Virus record (IMG/VR): IMGVR_UViG_3300008264_000017
Location: 1-29,239 of that record
DNA length: 29,239 nt
Source of the DNA: a virus
Direction: 5' to 3' (one strand)
Shown: in pieces, positions 16,601 to 24,883 of the stretch
Layout: the number at the start of each line of letters is the position of its first letter
Position numbering within the stretch: position 1 is the stretch's first letter
Notes under the pieces: generated by a model
Told to the model about the DNA's origin: nothing
Databases searched by the model: none
The model's input: the letters and a program-made list of their open reading frames with translations, nothing else
Position numbers and translations under genes: made by a program

Positions 16601-19600
16601 GAGTTAGTAACTAGATATATTGACGAAGAGGGCAACACGATAGAGTTTTCTGATCTCCCACAGGAAATCAGAGATGAAAGTATTGTGGATAAACTCAAGA
16701 AAACGGATCTTGTTAAGTTCGTAACTGAGATGATCCCAGATCGTGATGTTAATTCGATAGCTGCCGACATCAAAAAGATATACAAGAACATCAAGGGCGA
16801 AGATTCTAATTCGGTTATTATCCAATACGCCAAATTGCTTTATGCTAACGCCACTGTTGCAGGTGGTAGGTTCTACTCACTACCAGATCCGAATACGTAT
16901 TTAAATCGTCCAGCTAATCTGACAGTTGTGGGGACCTCGGTCTTTAACACAGTAGCAAATAGGAATGCAAAAGCTGAACGAGCTAACCCCAACACCGAAT
17001 ATGTACCCTTAGATTACGTTACGCGAGATGGAGATGGGTTCTTCTTAGAGGAGATAATCGGAGCAGCGGGCGCGGACACAATCCAAGCGCTGCAAGATGA
17101 GATGGATCGGCGGAGACAGGAGAGCGGAGCAGATGCGGGAGTATATGATATGCTACTCACGGGTGAGTCGTATGCCAGCGCACTGGAATCGTCTGACCTT
17201 GTCTTTATGAACCGTTCAGCTTTGTTGGCGAGCGAACTATACCGCACTATCGCAGAGGACAAGACTGGCAAACTAGCCCAAGTCTTCAGGGATCTCGCGG
17301 TGCAGACCGGAGTAATCCCACAATATCAGGCAGACAACTTGTCTGATGCTGTGCTCGTCCAATCACTATCCGGCAGACTTAACACTGATTACGTCCTCCA
17401 CGCCAATAAAGGGTACGCTCGCACTGTGCTATCCACATTGTCCGGAACGGATTTAGGTAAGCAGGCCGCTGGTATTCTAATCGCCCTTAGATGGCTACCA
17501 CCTACAATGTCGCTTCCGTTGCGAGCACCAGCTGAACGGAAATCTGCAACACCTGCGGCGACAGCAACCACGCCACCGGATGAAGCCATCGCGGCAGGTA
17601 AAGCCTTACGCCAAGCAGAAGCAACAGATAGTGACACGATTGATTATGCCAGAAATTACCTAGAGGCATCTCAGGCAGCACTACCGTATCTGTTAAAGCT
17701 CGGCAGTGAGCGAAGGATAGCCCTCAACACAATCGAAGAAGCTCGCGCAGACATTTACGATTCGTTCCGTTTGCTGCGGACGCTTATTGGTCAGACAGAC
17801 CCCGAAGACATAGGACCTGTCCAGACGAAAACCAAAAGGCAGATCGCCGAAGGTATTGAGATCGGTCGCGTCGGAGTTACAACCGAAAGCGTTGCTGCGT
17901 TCCAAGACAAAAATGTTAGTGGTATCGAAGCAGAAATCCAGAAACTACAGGATACACGCAAGAGAACTGAAGATCTTATAAATGGAATAGGCTCTGTTCG
18001 GGCGAGGATTCTGGAGATCACTGATGGTCTCGTTTTACGAGACGAGGCGAGCAAAGCCATTGAGGTGATACCAGCTCTACTAAAACAGGCAAAGTCTAAT
18101 AAGGAAAGGACCGCGCTTAAAGCAGAACTGGCGGAGCTACAAAAGACTTACGAAGATATCTTCTATAGAGGCGACGAGACTCTCGCTGACTTGGATGCTT
18201 CGATAGTCACTAAACAAAAACAACTTGAAAAGGCTAAGGCTGTAAGAGAACTAAGTGGACCTACTCTAGTCAACAACCTAATTGAGAACATCGAAGCGGC
18301 CTACGCCCAAATAAATAACAATCGCGAGTTCTTGTCTGAGCTCTCTGAATCCGCTAGAGCTCGTATCCAAAGCGAAAGCCAACGGATTGAGCGCCTCCGT
18401 AAACTACCAGAGTGGCAACAATACGTTGAGATCATTGCTGGTTCGCCTACTATTTTACGCGGTAGAAAAGACATAGATGAGAAAGTGAGGCGTAAGATTG
18501 ATGAGATTGAGAGTGACGCGACAAAACGTAAGACATTTGACGATGCCGTAAAGGCACGGGCAAAAGCACTCGATCAAGCGCTGATTAAAAACGGCTTCAA
18601 CCTACCGAAGGCTGGTCTCATTACCCCATACGTTGATCCGATGGACTTCGTCGTTAGCAAGCCCCGATTCGAACCTTCTGAAGGTCAGACTACAGACCCG
18701 AATGTTCGTGGAGTTGGTCGCCCAAGTGGCAAAGTAGTCGCAACATTTAGCGAGCAGAATCTCTCAGCCGCTGAGCGCCAGCAGTCCACAGCGAAATCAT
18801 TCTCCGAAGTAGTTGCACCGATAGTACGCTCAGGTGAACGCTTTAGACCCGCTCTACCACCCCTCCCAACCAAAGAGGTCGGCGGCAGAATCAAAGTACT
18901 CAGCAAGCCGAAAGAATACGATCCGAACGACAAGTTCTTCTCGCTGTCTCAGATCGACCCATCCCTCCGCGACGAAGCAAGGGTAGAGAACCTGCGCGTA
19001 GCTGGACAACTCGGTCTCGTATCCGGTGACCCGAACTCTGTTCTCGGAGCCCTCCGTAGAATCACGCAGACTGGCACACCGAGGCAACAACTGATTGCCG
19101 AACTGCTGCTGACTGCGCCGGACTTCATTAGGGACATCAACTTCGTTATGGTCGAAGTAGACTTGGGCTTTGCTGGTCTTTATGACAAGACGAGCAACTC
19201 AGTCTTAGTTAACCTAAACGAACACAACGGTCGTGGTTTAGTGGACGTGCTCCTGCACGAATACCTCCACGCACCGACAGCTAAGGTTCTACTTAACCCT
19301 AAGACTGAGTCCCAACGGAAGGCAGTGGCACGTATCGAAGCGATTCGTAACTTCGCCATCGCTAATGCGGCTAAACTCGGACTGGACACAGATCCAGTTG
19401 TAAGGCTCGGCTTGTCCAACAACGCTGAGTTCTTGACCTACGCCCTTACTGCACCGGAATTCCAGAACATCCTTGCTGGTCTTGCACCGCTTGACCAACG
19501 CTCGATCCTGCGCCGTCTCGTTGACGCTATCCTTAACGTCTTTGGTCTTGATCCTAAGAAGCACGAGGTTGCCGCTGATGCGATCCAAGAACTACTCGAC

Positions 19601-22600
19601 TTCACCAAGATGTCCCTCGCCCATGCAGGTACGTTCAGCGTCGATAACAAATGGAGAGCGTTGGTTGGAACTGCTCGCAGCAAGAACGAACGCGCACAGG
19701 CTTACTCCAACCTTACCGCTGCTAATTTAATCAACGATGTGATTAGCCGCTACAACGAAGACGGGATACTAACCGACGAGGGCGGCGTCAATTACATCCG
19801 TGTCCCCGAACTCGAAGGCGACACAGCAATCGACGTGCTCGGTGAGATCCGACGCATCGCACCTGAAGGTATCAACATCGAGATCAACAACACTATGGTT
19901 GGTGCGATGGGCGCTAACCCAACCAAGCCTAACACAATACTCGTCAACGAGAATTTGGTAGCGACAATGGCAGCTGGTCTGTCGGCAGCTAATGCTAGGG
20001 CGGTAGTGCGCACGGCAGTGGACGAAGAGCTCGCCCACCTTGCATCATTCGCCGTATTCAAAACCGAAGACTTCGCCGCTATCGCAGCGGAGATCGGTCC
20101 TGATAGAGTGAACGAGATCCTCGACATGATCTACTCTAGCGCAGTTCCTGACGCCACTGAACGTGCGGCTCGCATTGCTGCTGATCGTGAGGCAGGCGTG
20201 ACAGGAGACGTTGACGCTGCTGCTGAGTGGGTGCGTATGGAGATCACTCGTTTGGCTACTGGCCGCACGAGGGAAGCTGACATCGCGTTCTTCTACACGA
20301 ACCCGTCACTGCTTGAGCGATTCCTCGAAGGACTCAGAGCGTTTATCAACAAACTCAAACAACAATTTAAGTCTGAGCCTACTGCTGGTACTGCCGCTCG
20401 CATCTCGCAAGCATCCCGTTCGTTCCGTAAACTACGTAACGGCGGCGCACTACCTACGCCGGAGCCGTCCGCAGCTAATGAGTACGGCGACTCCACCGCC
20501 TTCATCAACGCCATCAACGGCGACATCGCTGAAGGACAGGAAGACCGCACATACTTCATGCTCCCTGTATCCGGTACCGGTAACAGTAAGGCTGCCGTAA
20601 GCGGATTCTGGAAGACGGTACAGGATAAGATGTACAACCTGCCAATGGAGCTCCGGAAGTATTTGAGTCTGAGAGATGGCACTATCTCACAAGTTGAGTA
20701 TACGATTCAGGACTTCGACCGCCGCTTTCCGAAGATGCGTGACGAGGCTCTTGCTAGGGGCGCGAGCATCGAGGACATCGGCATGATCCTCGGAACTACT
20801 GCTCCGGTTGTACAAGGTGAAGCACGCAAAGAAATCCAAAGGAAGGTTCGCGAGTTCAAGACGAATAACGCAACTGATCCAGATCTTGAGCGTAAGGCCG
20901 ACGACTACGAGGCTAAGTTGACACAGCCAGAAGCTGACAAGTTCTTTGCGGCGTTCCGTAAACAACAGAAGGCAATGGAGGATAAACTCAAGAGCGCTGG
21001 CTTTGGAGACCTCGTTGACTACCTCGTTGAGTTCAGGGGCGAGATCAATAAATACAAGGCGGTCATCAACTTCGACGAGTCCAACGACGTATACCTCACT
21101 AGAACATTCAGGTTCTTCGGATCGGAAGGTTGGGCCAGCTTCGCTAAGACGGGCGGTGTTGCAATGCTCGACGGCAAAGAGGTAGACTTCAACAAGCTCC
21201 GTGCCGCTGCCGCTAAACACTTTGAGTGGGAGGTAAACAACGAGGCGAAGCAGACTGGTCAAACCTTTACTGCGGAACAACACGATAAGAAACTGGTTGA
21301 GTATCTCGATAAGTATCTTGAGAACCTCGAACTCCAAGCCGCCGACGCCAAAGAGTTAGGTGCAATGAACACTATCCGCAAGGATGTGAACCGCCTACTA
21401 AACAAGAAGGACTTCGACGAACCTTTGCGTATGTTGTTGGGCGAAGTCACTGACCCGTTTGAGAACGCAGTCCGCACCGTGTATAACGTCGGCAGGTTCG
21501 CAGCCAACGAGAGATTCCTACGCGACTTCGCAAGTCAGGCAATCGCAATCGGAGTAGCCAGCCGGACACGCAAGCCGGACATGGAGCTCCTCTTCCCACC
21601 GACTCAATCGGCACAGCTCGGAGACCTTGCTGGCTTGTATGTGAGGAATGACATTGCCGCTACCATCCGCGAGGAGTTAGGCATGAACGGAATGAAGCAA
21701 CAGTCCAAGGCGATGGAGCAAATCAATATGTTCGGTCGCTTCATAGCTAAGTTCTCCGGTCTTTCGATCACCGCAAAGACATTGGGCTCCGTTGGTTTCT
21801 ATCCTCGTAACGTATTGGGCGGCATTGCCCTGACTACATCACAAGGCATCGTTAATCCGGTCTACCTGAAGGAGGCGTTTCGCCTGTCGATCATCGCTAA
21901 CATGTCCCTCAACGGTAGGATTAAGGCGGAGTCGGAGGAGTCCCGTAATCTGATGCGTAGACTTGTTGAATTGCAGGTGCTGAAGGATGATACTCAGGGT
22001 CGTATCGCAATGGACATGCTTAACGGCTTTGTCAACTCTACGGATCAGCAACTCGAAGAGCTGCTTAACGATATCGTCGAGGCACAAGGCAGTGGCAACA
22101 TCGAGAAGATCATCAAGAAGTTCAAACTCAAAGGGACATGGGAAGCCACGAAACAAGCTGGCGGTTCTACTGTTGAGTTCCTTGCATCACTCAACAACGT
22201 AATCGACAGCGCGTTTAAACTTAACGCCTACTTCCACGAGTTGAGTGTGCTGAAGGAAGCCTACGGTGACACGGAATCCGAAGCCAAACTAGAAGTGGAC
22301 GCCGCACGCAAAGTTAAGCTGACGTTCCCAACGCACTCGGATCAACTCAGTCTTGCGAAGGCGTTTAACAAATCGCCGTTCTCGATGGTCGCCCTTCCGT
22401 TCGTCCGGTGGAAGACCGAGGTGTTCCGCACGATGTTCAACACCGTCCCGCTTGCTGTTGAAGAAATCAAATCAGGCAACCCGACCATGCGTAGTCGCGG
22501 CATCAAACGCCTGATTGGTTTCGTCACCACTATGACAGGCGGCGGTGCTGCCTACGGTGCAATATTCGCCACACTGTTTAGTCTCCTGACTGATGACGAA

Positions 22601-23515
22601 GAAGACGAGCGCGATGGCGTGCGTAAGCTCACCGACGAAGAGCTCGACGCGCTTCGTCAAGGTCTACCGAAATGGCAGCGCAACCACGGTATCTTCGCAC
22701 AGATGCTGCAAGACGGTAGCGTACAGGTCATCGACATGTCCAACATCCTACCACATAGCCAGCTTACTGACTTAGTTGGTCTGGCCTCTCGTGGTAACCT
22801 CAAGGGTATGGCCGACTACATCACCTCCGAGATGATTGGAACTCAGATCGCTGCCAGCACTGTGTTCGAACTCGCACAGAACCGCGATGACTTTGACCAA
22901 CCTATCTGGTTGGACACTGACGGCGCGGTCGGTGCCTTCGGTAAGTCTCTAGTGCATTTGGCTAAGGGTACGGTAGTGCCGTCCGCAGTTGACAAAGTGA
23001 TGAAGATTGGTAGATACGGCGAGCAAAACGCCAAGGAGATGATCGTCGGTGAGCTCACAGGTGTGAGACCGATAATCCACAAGGTAACCGATATCGAGTA
23101 CCGTGGCATGCGGAACTTGAAAGAGTCGGCTGATGCCGTGGTGTCACTCCTCTATCCGTTGTCTTCTGGCAAAGCTCTCGATCCGAGTAAGGTCGAGGGG
23201 GTTATGGAAGAACACCAATCGGCGTCCAACAAGAACCAACAGAAGCTGCACGACTTCCTCATGGGCATGCAGTCCATTGGTTCTACGGAGGCGTCGCTCG
23301 CGGCTACTGCACAACAGATGAAGTTCAGTAAGCAACGCTTCGGTGCTGCCCTTGCAGGAGAGAACATCCCTTGGGGGCCGAACGAACAGTGGTTCCGTAA
23401 GATGTATGATAACAAGGTACGGGTCGGTGAACAGAACCCTGATGAGATCGCCAGCGAAATCAACAGGGTCATGTCTAAGAAAGCCGATGGCTACAACACT
23501 AATTTCCTTGAGTAA
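10646..23515 (+). CDS. Giant 4,289-residue polyvalent protein with zincin-like domains; probable internal virion/ejection protein
   Basis: One uninterrupted frame of 12,870 bases. Seen in order: an acidic helical N-terminus; hydrophobic, Gly/Ala-rich segments at ~505-540, ~635-680 and ~781-795, the last after GLSESFEEALDQGVG; a beta-rich part at ~910-1060; charged coiled coils at ~1130-1200 and ~2420-2650; a Thr/Pro/Ala linker near 2300; a zincin domain with HEYLH at H2871-H2875 and a likely third ligand E2928 (NNAEFLT); a second zincin-like region where the site reads EELAH (E3127-H3131), hence without the first His; and a C-terminal ~1,000 residues with YLTRTFRFF, YPRNVLGG and a hydrophobic stretch at ~3958-3981. 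The C-terminal pattern resembles the LPD38-type regions of phage 'polyvalent' proteins. Those proteins are thought to enter the cell with the DNA. The leader has no SD box. No RNA polymerase motifs were seen, so an N4-type virion polymerase is unlikely. Confidence 0.85.
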   Translation: MLEIKQFDDWLANQEEAAEPTTNLKNYTDYVRSSYYSAGQLNQETEQEIAAGVADRLNSDGLFTDDMSEEDKNNLYSSVIGATRNADTDARFVLDYLRTNSEGPANVLANEAKVSNLANYLTLQEKSPSEAEGFKPYVDEILADKSLIKRARMSAVDRGEYSIAALDEEDGTRTLYAGPNARPESIAGEVKSLIATGALSSADLYRVNDFVKPLNGGLTNGAEDSRYETFARTISDLAKKDKDLNQLIEKNASDKIEQKTAELRTTGESIWGGVKTVISYPFIKGGDLLLDLFDGEQKQPKYAPDTKLSDAVAGNSAINQRFSAAEIEKFSEALTDRVAGAPYRADRPETGITTDSMGNVILAPSLLANVEQFNQAVSSSSLNKDQQKQASVQRKLLLESAAPDLIRMILEEEPEAVSSYAKAKADGLSPSEFVEQYVGNNKNYDAFGTRLEQFGKSAWKTLAEIPLGIAALAGNEWAATTMGDMIKDQTRRQEFSRLYGDEYGLGFQILNTLPQVAADIGLTIGTAGAFAGAKALAKTGAASARAMIRNGAKMALSEIDDAAAASFRKAASAEGSQFLGKAITDVGRSFGSKFGELAPLAAVTFTRSAGSSFGSLYNQLPDDMSHEEKYKTALPAALAMGISTSVITVGLSGLGLGAVEDIGTNVVRNKILGGDTLTTRAALEAAERAVPVSKMNYRQAKQAYQNAANEGRILSDKAFNAAARAAVTSTYKNWLKTTIKGGLSESFEEALDQGVGMAIENAALDRDASLAEKVAQVFDAGLIGGALGAGIAGSTQFGRVRKSEQSLVFEGRASAFEDIAKRLRSNNSNSTADVLQRRIDEAREQARLSVERDIAAQKTQEEVKERTVVADPNERPLKGRPVFNEETGQWAPADEPFDPLLDDILGEEIEYSGFEGVLELDADGSSVVLRLNKPYTTEGGGSVEFINLGPRFQKASKFTAPLLTIGQETFGVPAGTPYISMGGKKKTKFAFPAKEKVTPESFEVFRDDEGNVRSLIVKGGLSLKDGSTTMNIPLTNSLQIKAIAEWYGIDITPKLPVSETADGQFEFGFANRKDLVKSKEEFGFVAPDEPEMTDEELKAETEDILGRSFAPVMEGEMELVTDKQNRTRRILEGFDTQISSKQKNLKKVTDTLAPLKDLSDKQLTGDQKLIKQQSIDLEKKIKKEITALRKAKKEFSEDAIELGSSATQEPLTATPQGPRVYRSWDESQKQLDRDFAESINGIRQSYVDTDVPVDVDRIENIIRIVPLRNKLGTSIALSDVSIEELDAVESMAEDIISFAEDTNNKATPKQRQLIIDDYRALVARVNIIQQYAVEREYEEVFGLAVSELKALQTEPEPEEEVETKASDNDTLHYLLSNTPEAFTTIDVKPFADKKVLGTLKKMGVEIGKQRQDSVETVTVTGYDQETREILYEKSGVTVRAPLSTVNFESPTLRTAIDAASTEVFDITQQAKKEMAAIKRRTARPVQDRARDFLIKVNDYVTKSKALDERLKEVDRMPAAKRSAVKQRIEGQLKELRKSATKYVNSVGSVLQSDFDFYKDLEEEQKQEIAAQIRRSLYGVGGFKQEVAPRARVKAFNPTPDIKVTRVVYAKEQFRNGTQEEDMLNELVEGGHIVNLPDTGKALAQAGLFITESGVSKFPAFSQSQVELVEQEGQEVADTNAYIKDKHELLSEKVLSKYPQLGELVTITGRSRTKGTIGDDTAMLDSIEVEINRMNSAIEKDALLGRKVPSEFIKKRDGLVQQLKEAKVRIKDERYYEIDGKKYEVVNSKTDRSIYFPVDKDGLFGVFTNNPKITRAQIAAGYRVVIPDKFDRDLFNPSQYTRDGRIIEGYYMPRNPEPSTVGSFGRVSNPRIDENGEQILDERSNFDSTRIELFVNNMVSTSEIQGNMGAYFATSLRELNKITRNLLASKRNSDSRFPWSETYIDNTVSDLTRGFAAELNEYRLAQNVVRRAFQSLEFQDTIKIGKELVTRYIDEEGNTIEFSDLPQEIRDESIVDKLKKTDLVKFVTEMIPDRDVNSIAADIKKIYKNIKGEDSNSVIIQYAKLLYANATVAGGRFYSLPDPNTYLNRPANLTVVGTSVFNTVANRNAKAERANPNTEYVPLDYVTRDGDGFFLEEIIGAAGADTIQALQDEMDRRRQESGADAGVYDMLLTGESYASALESSDLVFMNRSALLASELYRTIAEDKTGKLAQVFRDLAVQTGVIPQYQADNLSDAVLVQSLSGRLNTDYVLHANKGYARTVLSTLSGTDLGKQAAGILIALRWLPPTMSLPLRAPAERKSATPAATATTPPDEAIAAGKALRQAEATDSDTIDYARNYLEASQAALPYLLKLGSERRIALNTIEEARADIYDSFRLLRTLIGQTDPEDIGPVQTKTKRQIAEGIEIGRVGVTTESVAAFQDKNVSGIEAEIQKLQDTRKRTEDLINGIGSVRARILEITDGLVLRDEASKAIEVIPALLKQAKSNKERTALKAELAELQKTYEDIFYRGDETLADLDASIVTKQKQLEKAKAVRELSGPTLVNNLIENIEAAYAQINNNREFLSELSESARARIQSESQRIERLRKLPEWQQYVEIIAGSPTILRGRKDIDEKVRRKIDEIESDATKRKTFDDAVKARAKALDQALIKNGFNLPKAGLITPYVDPMDFVVSKPRFEPSEGQTTDPNVRGVGRPSGKVVATFSEQNLSAAERQQSTAKSFSEVVAPIVRSGERFRPALPPLPTKEVGGRIKVLSKPKEYDPNDKFFSLSQIDPSLRDEARVENLRVAGQLGLVSGDPNSVLGALRRITQTGTPRQQLIAELLLTAPDFIRDINFVMVEVDLGFAGLYDKTSNSVLVNLNEHNGRGLVDVLLHEYLHAPTAKVLLNPKTESQRKAVARIEAIRNFAIANAAKLGLDTDPVVRLGLSNNAEFLTYALTAPEFQNILAGLAPLDQRSILRRLVDAILNVFGLDPKKHEVAADAIQELLDFTKMSLAHAGTFSVDNKWRALVGTARSKNERAQAYSNLTAANLINDVISRYNEDGILTDEGGVNYIRVPELEGDTAIDVLGEIRRIAPEGINIEINNTMVGAMGANPTKPNTILVNENLVATMAAGLSAANARAVVRTAVDEELAHLASFAVFKTEDFAAIAAEIGPDRVNEILDMIYSSAVPDATERAARIAADREAGVTGDVDAAAEWVRMEITRLATGRTREADIAFFYTNPSLLERFLEGLRAFINKLKQQFKSEPTAGTAARISQASRSFRKLRNGGALPTPEPSAANEYGDSTAFINAINGDIAEGQEDRTYFMLPVSGTGNSKAAVSGFWKTVQDKMYNLPMELRKYLSLRDGTISQVEYTIQDFDRRFPKMRDEALARGASIEDIGMILGTTAPVVQGEARKEIQRKVREFKTNNATDPDLERKADDYEAKLTQPEADKFFAAFRKQQKAMEDKLKSAGFGDLVDYLVEFRGEINKYKAVINFDESNDVYLTRTFRFFGSEGWASFAKTGGVAMLDGKEVDFNKLRAAAAKHFEWEVNNEAKQTGQTFTAEQHDKKLVEYLDKYLENLELQAADAKELGAMNTIRKDVNRLLNKKDFDEPLRMLLGEVTDPFENAVRTVYNVGRFAANERFLRDFASQAIAIGVASRTRKPDMELLFPPTQSAQLGDLAGLYVRNDIAATIREELGMNGMKQQSKAMEQINMFGRFIAKFSGLSITAKTLGSVGFYPRNVLGGIALTTSQGIVNPVYLKEAFRLSIIANMSLNGRIKAESEESRNLMRRLVELQVLKDDTQGRIAMDMLNGFVNSTDQQLEELLNDIVEAQGSGNIEKIIKKFKLKGTWEATKQAGGSTVEFLASLNNVIDSAFKLNAYFHELSVLKEAYGDTESEAKLEVDAARKVKLTFPTHSDQLSLAKAFNKSPFSMVALPFVRWKTEVFRTMFNTVPLAVEEIKSGNPTMRSRGIKRLIGFVTTMTGGGAAYGAIFATLFSLLTDDEEDERDGVRKLTDEELDALRQGLPKWQRNHGIFAQMLQDGSVQVIDMSNILPHSQLTDLVGLASRGNLKGMADYITSEMIGTQIAASTVFELAQNRDDFDQPIWLDTDGAVGAFGKSLVHLAKGTVVPSAVDKVMKIGRYGEQNAKEMIVGELTGVRPIIHKVTDIEYRGMRNLKESADAVVSLLYPLSSGKALDPSKVEGVMEEHQSASNKNQQKLHDFLMGMQSIGSTEASLAATAQQMKFSKQRFGAALAGENIPWGPNEQWFRKMYDNKVRVGEQNPDEIASEINRVMSKKADGYNTNFLE

Positions 23516-23597
23516 GCACTACGTACAACTGCCAGAAGAAGCACACTACAGCCCATAGGAACCATCCACCTAAGAAGAGGAAGCAGATTACTTGCAT
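23499..23597 (-). CDS. Predicted 32-residue single-span membrane peptide
   Basis: Reading the minus strand from the ATG at 23597 gives a 32-residue peptide, starting MQVICFLFLGGWFLWAVVCF and ending VVLTQGN, with one continuous hydrophobic, aromatic-rich span. Its ATG lies 8 bases inside the end of the 55-residue gene, in another frame, and its stop (TAG, 23501-23499) overlaps the 3' end of the giant plus-strand gene. The overlap with the upstream gene suggests coupled translation. Small single-span proteins are common in phages and sometimes act in lysis or at the membrane, but no specific role can be assigned. The chance that this is a spurious frame is real, though the sustained hydrophobicity argues against it. 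Confidence 0.5.
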   Translation of the reverse strand: MQVICFLFLGGWFLWAVVCFFWQLYVVLTQGN

Positions 23598-23755
23598 ACT
23601 TGCCTCCCTTCCTTAGCGGCTTGGGTTGCGAGCAACCCTTTCTTCATGGCTTTCAGTTCTTTGGTAGTGCGTTCATGGAACCAACGCAGTAGCTGGCTCT
23701 TCTCTGCGAACTCAAGGTGTGAGGACGTCTCTCTTTTTTTGTCTATTACTTTCAT
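23588..23755 (-). CDS. Hypothetical basic helical protein, 55 residues
   Basis: From the ATG at 23755 the frame reads MKVIDKKRETSSHLEFAEKS through ATQAAKEGRQVCK. It is charged and predicted helical throughout, with no recognised motif. It begins 4 bases after the stop of the 71-residue gene and overlaps the membrane peptide start by 10 bases (23588-23597). The dense packing of this minus-strand run supports it as a gene. Confidence 0.55.
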   Translation of the reverse strand: MKVIDKKRETSSHLEFAEKSQLLRWFHERTTKELKAMKKGLLATQAAKEGRQVCK

Positions 23756-23759
23756 ACGA

Positions 23760-23975
23760 TTACAGTTTGAGTTTGGTTCCGAAGTTAGCTAACCGGACAC
23801 GCCATAGCTTGTCGCCCCTGCCGACCTGCTTGTGCTCGACTATCAGGTGACCGTTGTCGATACTGATCTCAGGCTGGCACACGCAGCTGAGGGAGACAAC
23901 GTGCTCGTGTCCTGTATCCTTATTCGGTATGCTGTGTATCTGACTATTCTTGTGGTGTTTGTTTGTTATCTTCAT
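23760..23975 (-). CDS. Small conserved phage-type protein with His/Cys motif, 71 residues
   Basis: The product has the spacing HSIPNKDTGHEHVVSLSCVCQPEI followed by NGHLIVEHKQVGRGD, matching a common small phage protein pattern (H-x-x-P, then H, then CxCxP, then a His before a charged DGRE-like end). The His and Cys residues could bind one zinc ion. The function of the family is unknown to me. Its leader overlaps the stop of the 86-residue gene, with only 6 bases between. Confidence 0.65.
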   Translation of the reverse strand: MKITNKHHKNSQIHSIPNKDTGHEHVVSLSCVCQPEISIDNGHLIVEHKQVGRGDKLWRVRLANFGTKLKL

Positions 23976-23981
23976 ATGTTT

Positions 23982-24242
23982 TTATTGTAGAGCTGAGTCG
24001 ATGAACGCTTCGATTTCATCTTCGATGAAGCCGACCGTAACGTGCGGTTCGTCATTACTGACTTGACACGCGCTTATGACGGAAGCCACGAATGCTGTGG
24101 CGATCCTAGCCAGATGTAGCGTGCTACACCGAAGGGAGATGCCGTTGATGTATGCTGTTACGATAACTGTATCGCGCACAACAGAGGATTCGATCGTGAG
24201 AATCCCACTACCGACGTCGATTTGTAATTTACTATCTTTCAT
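23982..24242 (-). CDS. Hypothetical protein, 86 residues
   Basis: I do not recognise this protein. The first half is beta-rich (KLQIDVGSGILTIESSVV, DTVIVTAYINGISLRC), the second half helical (RIATAFVASVISAC) with an acidic end (GFIEDEIEAFID). It has an A/C-rich leader containing AAACAAACAAAC and no SD box, like its neighbours. It lies 26 bases after the 204-residue gene. Confidence 0.6.
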   Translation of the reverse strand: MKDSKLQIDVGSGILTIESSVVRDTVIVTAYINGISLRCSTLHLARIATAFVASVISACQVSNDEPHVTVGFIEDEIEAFIDSALQ

Positions 24243-24268
24243 ATTTAGTTTGTTTGTTTGGTTGGTGT

Positions 24269-24883
24269 TTAGATTGAACGGAACTTGTCGATGTGCATTA
24301 GTGCCTCACCGAGCAGTCCCTTCGGTGCCCCGTATGTATCGAACAGACACATCAGTCTGTCACGCTTTTCTTTTTCCTGTCGCCGGATACAGGATACAAG
24401 GTTGAGTAGCATGTCGTCGCCTACCGCAGCGCTGCCGAACTGCCACTTGTATAGTGGGGAGTCGTTAGCGAGGGTCGCACATAGTGACGGTATGCAGTCA
24501 GCCATCAGTATTAACTTACTTGTCTCGTCGTCCAGTGGCTCCGGCGTAAGTGGCGCACCGAACATCGCACTCGTATGGTAGAGCCCTTCCGTTACATCAT
24601 AGTAACTTAATTCCGTATGACCTATGAACCCGCCAACTAGCGGCGAGTATGCGGCGATAACATATGGGTCTCCTACCCTACACACTACCTTCACCTTATA
24701 TCCTGTGGCAACATACGCATAGGATTGAGTGTCATACTCTACGCACCTGAATGGTATCTCTGACAGCATGATCTCCGTATGGTTGCGGCGTAGGATGTTG
24801 TGATACCACTCGTACATTTTACCTTCGACCTGCTTCTCCGGCCTCTGGTATTTCTTTCTGAACTCTACTTTAGTCATTCTCAT
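24269..24883 (-). CDS. Hypothetical protein, 204 residues
   Basis: I do not recognise this protein. The N-terminus is basic and helical (MRMTKVEFRKKYQRPEKQ), the central part beta-rich (YAYVATGYKVKVVCRVGD, VIAAYSPLVGGFIGHTEL) and the C-terminus helical (IRRQEKEKRDRLMCLFD). No catalytic motif is evident. It directly follows the VWA gene by 32 bases and may be part of the same transcript, but a functional link to the AAA+/VWA pair is only positional. The leader is A/C-rich (AAACAAACAAAACTAAAT). Confidence 0.65.
   Translation of the reverse strand: MRMTKVEFRKKYQRPEKQVEGKMYEWYHNILRRNHTEIMLSEIPFRCVEYDTQSYAYVATGYKVKVVCRVGDPYVIAAYSPLVGGFIGHTELSYYDVTEGLYHTSAMFGAPLTPEPLDDETSKLILMADCIPSLCATLANDSPLYKWQFGSAAVGDDMLLNLVSCIRRQEKEKRDRLMCLFDTYGAPKGLLGEALMHIDKFRSI

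Noticed and set aside
10646-23515. N4-type virion RNA polymerase in the giant protein
   Set aside because: I looked for the single-subunit polymerase motifs (TxxGR and the R-x3-K-x-x-x-x-Y-G type helix) and saw none in a convincing order.
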